DNA of 64,000 nt, from NCBI GenBank assembly GCA_041660815.1, contig JBAZVN010000007.1:1-64000 (forward strand), given 5' to 3'. This stretch comes from PALSA-1006 sp041660815 (lineage in GTDB: Bacteria; Pseudomonadota; Gammaproteobacteria; Burkholderiales; Gallionellaceae). Each line of letters starts with the position of its first letter. The first letter of the stretch is position 1. Below the pieces are notes generated by a model that worked only from the letters and a program-made list of their open reading frames with translations, had not been told where the DNA came from and did not search any database. This document shows positions 62,549 through 64,000 of this stretch, in pieces. The position numbers were made by a program, and so were the translations under genes.

Positions 62549-64000
62549 TTATTTGCTCTGCTCGACGACTAACGGCAATTCAAAAATAAAAGTACTGCCC
62601 TTACCCTCACCTTCCGACTCAACCCATATCTTGCCGCCATGATGCTCCACAATACGCCTGCACAGCGCCAAGCCCATGCCTGTGCCCTCAAATTTATCTC
62701 TGGACTGCAGGCGGCTAAAAAATTGGAATAATCGCTCAATCTGCCGCGGATCAATGCCGATGCCGTGATCATGAACACTGACTTGCCAGGAATTTTTGCT
62801 CACGCGCGAGGTGATCTCAATGTGCGGAACTTGTCCCGCTTCATGGTAATGCAGCGCATTGCCAATCAGGTTTTGCATCAAGCGCGGCAACTCGTCACGG
62901 CTGGCAAATACTTGCGGCCACTCTCCCTGTACATCAACCACGGCCTTTGCTTGAAGAATCGCGGGCTGCAAAAATCCCAGCGCCTCATCCAAAAACTCCT
63001 TGCTTTCTATCCATTCTTTGGCTTGGGTGGTTCGTCCGATACGCGAATATTCCAGCAGTGAAACAATCATGGAATCCATGCGTTTTGCCCCCTGCAAGGC
63101 AAATTGCAAATTCTCGCTATTCTCCGCATCCAGCGTATCTTTCAGTGCCAGTTTGAGCAATTGCAAATGGCCGGAAACAGCACGCAACGGTTGCCGCATA
63201 TCGTGTGACACGCTGTAGGCAAAGCGTTCCAGATCCGCATTGGAGCGCTGCAAAGCTTTACCCTGATTTTCCAACTCCAGTGTGCGCTGTTTAACCAGCT
63301 CTTCAAGATGCCCCTGATGTGATTTCAACTCATCCGAAACCTGTTGCAACTTGCTGATGATGCTTCTCACGTGACGCACAAACGGTCTAAATATCAGCAA
63401 TGCTTCCAGAGTCAACAACAACAGCGTAACCACCCAGAATATTGTTTCGGCTTTCTGCAAACGCGTAACCGAGGCCTCGCCTTCCGCCTGATACAGGCGC
63501 ACCATTTCATCCAACGATGCGACCAAAGTGGTCGGTGCAGTTTCAATAATGTAGCGCAACCGGGGATTGTCCTGGTTTAGCGCGGCATCCTGTTCCGTCA
63601 ACAAAATTTTCAGCATTTCAATATAGCTTTCCACCTGCTGATCCAGCGGATTATCCCCCCCGAAATACAAGGCCTGCACAGCGGGAGACAGGGTGGCAGG
63701 CAGTCCCATACTGGCATCACCATGCGTCAAACCGCGATGCGAGCGCTCCATCAATTCGATGGCTTGTTTTAATTTTGCGCGAATCTGTTCGCGCTGTGGA
63801 CGGGGAGCATTCACCAATAAATTTGAAAACAAAGCAGTGCGTTGACTGAGCATGCGCTGCCGTCCGCTGACGTTCACCACCGCAGCGGTACTTTGCTGCT
63901 CGGAGATCACCAGATGCAGGCTGATCCACGCCGCAGTTGACAGCGCCGCGACCAATAACAGGGCAATCACATACCGCCAAGTCAGCGCATGTGCGATGCT
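62549..64000 (-). CDS. Membrane histidine kinase with PilJ-type sensor (cut by window edge)
   Basis: At least 483 residues. The frame runs open to the right edge (SIAHALTWRYVIALLLV), so the true start is probably outside; a GTG at 63970 is the only inner candidate. A membrane helix, a periplasmic type-IV-pilus-chemotaxis-like helical sensor (NVSGRQRMLSQRTALFSNLL), a second helix (near 175-195) and a coiled coil lead to HisKA (YSVSHDMRQPLRAVSGHL) and HATPase (MQNLIGNALHYHEAG, DHGIGIDPRQIE, EGTGMGLALCRRI). The phospho-acceptor is the His of VSHDMRQPL. The GGDEF gene follows two bases later. No receiver gene is adjacent inside the window. Confidence 0.9.
   Translation of the reverse strand, partial: SIAHALTWRYVIALLLVAALSTAAWISLHLVISEQQSTAAVVNVSGRQRMLSQRTALFSNLLVNAPRPQREQIRAKLKQAIELMERSHRGLTHGDASMGLPATLSPAVQALYFGGDNPLDQQVESYIEMLKILLTEQDAALNQDNPRLRYIIETAPTTLVASLDEMVRLYQAEGEASVTRLQKAETIFWVVTLLLLTLEALLIFRPFVRHVRSIISKLQQVSDELKSHQGHLEELVKQRTLELENQGKALQRSNADLERFAYSVSHDMRQPLRAVSGHLQLLKLALKDTLDAENSENLQFALQGAKRMDSMIVSLLEYSRIGRTTQAKEWIESKEFLDEALGFLQPAILQAKAVVDVQGEWPQVFASRDELPRLMQNLIGNALHYHEAGQVPHIEITSRVSKNSWQVSVHDHGIGIDPRQIERLFQFFSRLQSRDKFEGTGMGLALCRRIVEHHGGKIWVESEGEGKGSTFIFELPLVVEQSK

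Overview
The window reads as a chromosomal segment of a Gram-negative betaproteobacterium. This rests on the gene order pyrG-kdsA-eno-ftsB, a long single-chain PurL, KdsA, an ArnT-like transferase and many c-di-GMP proteins. Gallionellaceae or a near relative in the Nitrosomonadales is my best guess from protein flavour, but the sequence alone does not prove it. I saw no tRNA, rRNA or CRISPR array.

Layout. 1-1.2 kb: scar of a mobile element (tail and right end of an IS256-type insertion sequence that cuts an XRE antitoxin gene) plus an unknown protein that may have a nuclease fold. 1.5-7.7 kb: a Cu(I)/Ag(I) efflux operon (Cys-rich periplasmic protein, CusC, CusB, CusA). 7.7-15.6 kb, minus strand: a signalling operon that runs from an MHYT-GGDEF-EAL protein through two response regulators to a PAS/SpoIIE/HATPase switch protein and its STAS partner. 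15.6-20.9 kb: purM, an HDOD protein and an envelope set (ArnT-like, PAP2, and an ArnD-like protein that has lost its catalytic residues). 20.9-28.1 kb: alaS, ftsB, eno, kdsA, pyrG. 28.5-31.5 kb: a YfaZ-like outer-membrane protein, a small coiled-coil protein, and the head-to-head pair mnmH/selD for selenouridine in tRNA.

31.5-38.9 kb is an accessory island between selD and a chemotaxis receptor gene. It holds small unknown genes, a GGDEF remnant, a DUF1540 protein, two copies of a ~100-bp repeat, a hairpin-rich leader, a large multi-PAS histidine kinase with a NarL-type regulator, and at its far end a second, diverged selD 3' fragment followed by the tail of an MmeI-like methyltransferase. 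The two selD 3' ends bracket the island.

39-46 kb: chemoreceptor, ZIP metal transporter, rimO, crcB, DUF190, an epimerase and a spermidine-synthase-like protein. 45.6-49.9 kb: four genes joined by overlapping stops and starts (nnrD, a Type IIG restriction-modification enzyme, DUF4160, DUF2442). 50-56 kb: purL and htpG, with repeat hairpins around them. 56.3-64 kb: a FliA-like sigma factor, an HDOD protein and an HD-GYP regulator, facing a PhnD-sensor/PAS/GAF/GGDEF protein and a histidine kinase cut by the window edge.

The dominant theme is signal transduction: three GGDEF proteins, one EAL, one HD-GYP, two HDOD proteins, two histidine kinases, four receiver proteins, one chemoreceptor, a sigma-28-like factor and a partner-switching module, which together suggest control of motility and surface life.
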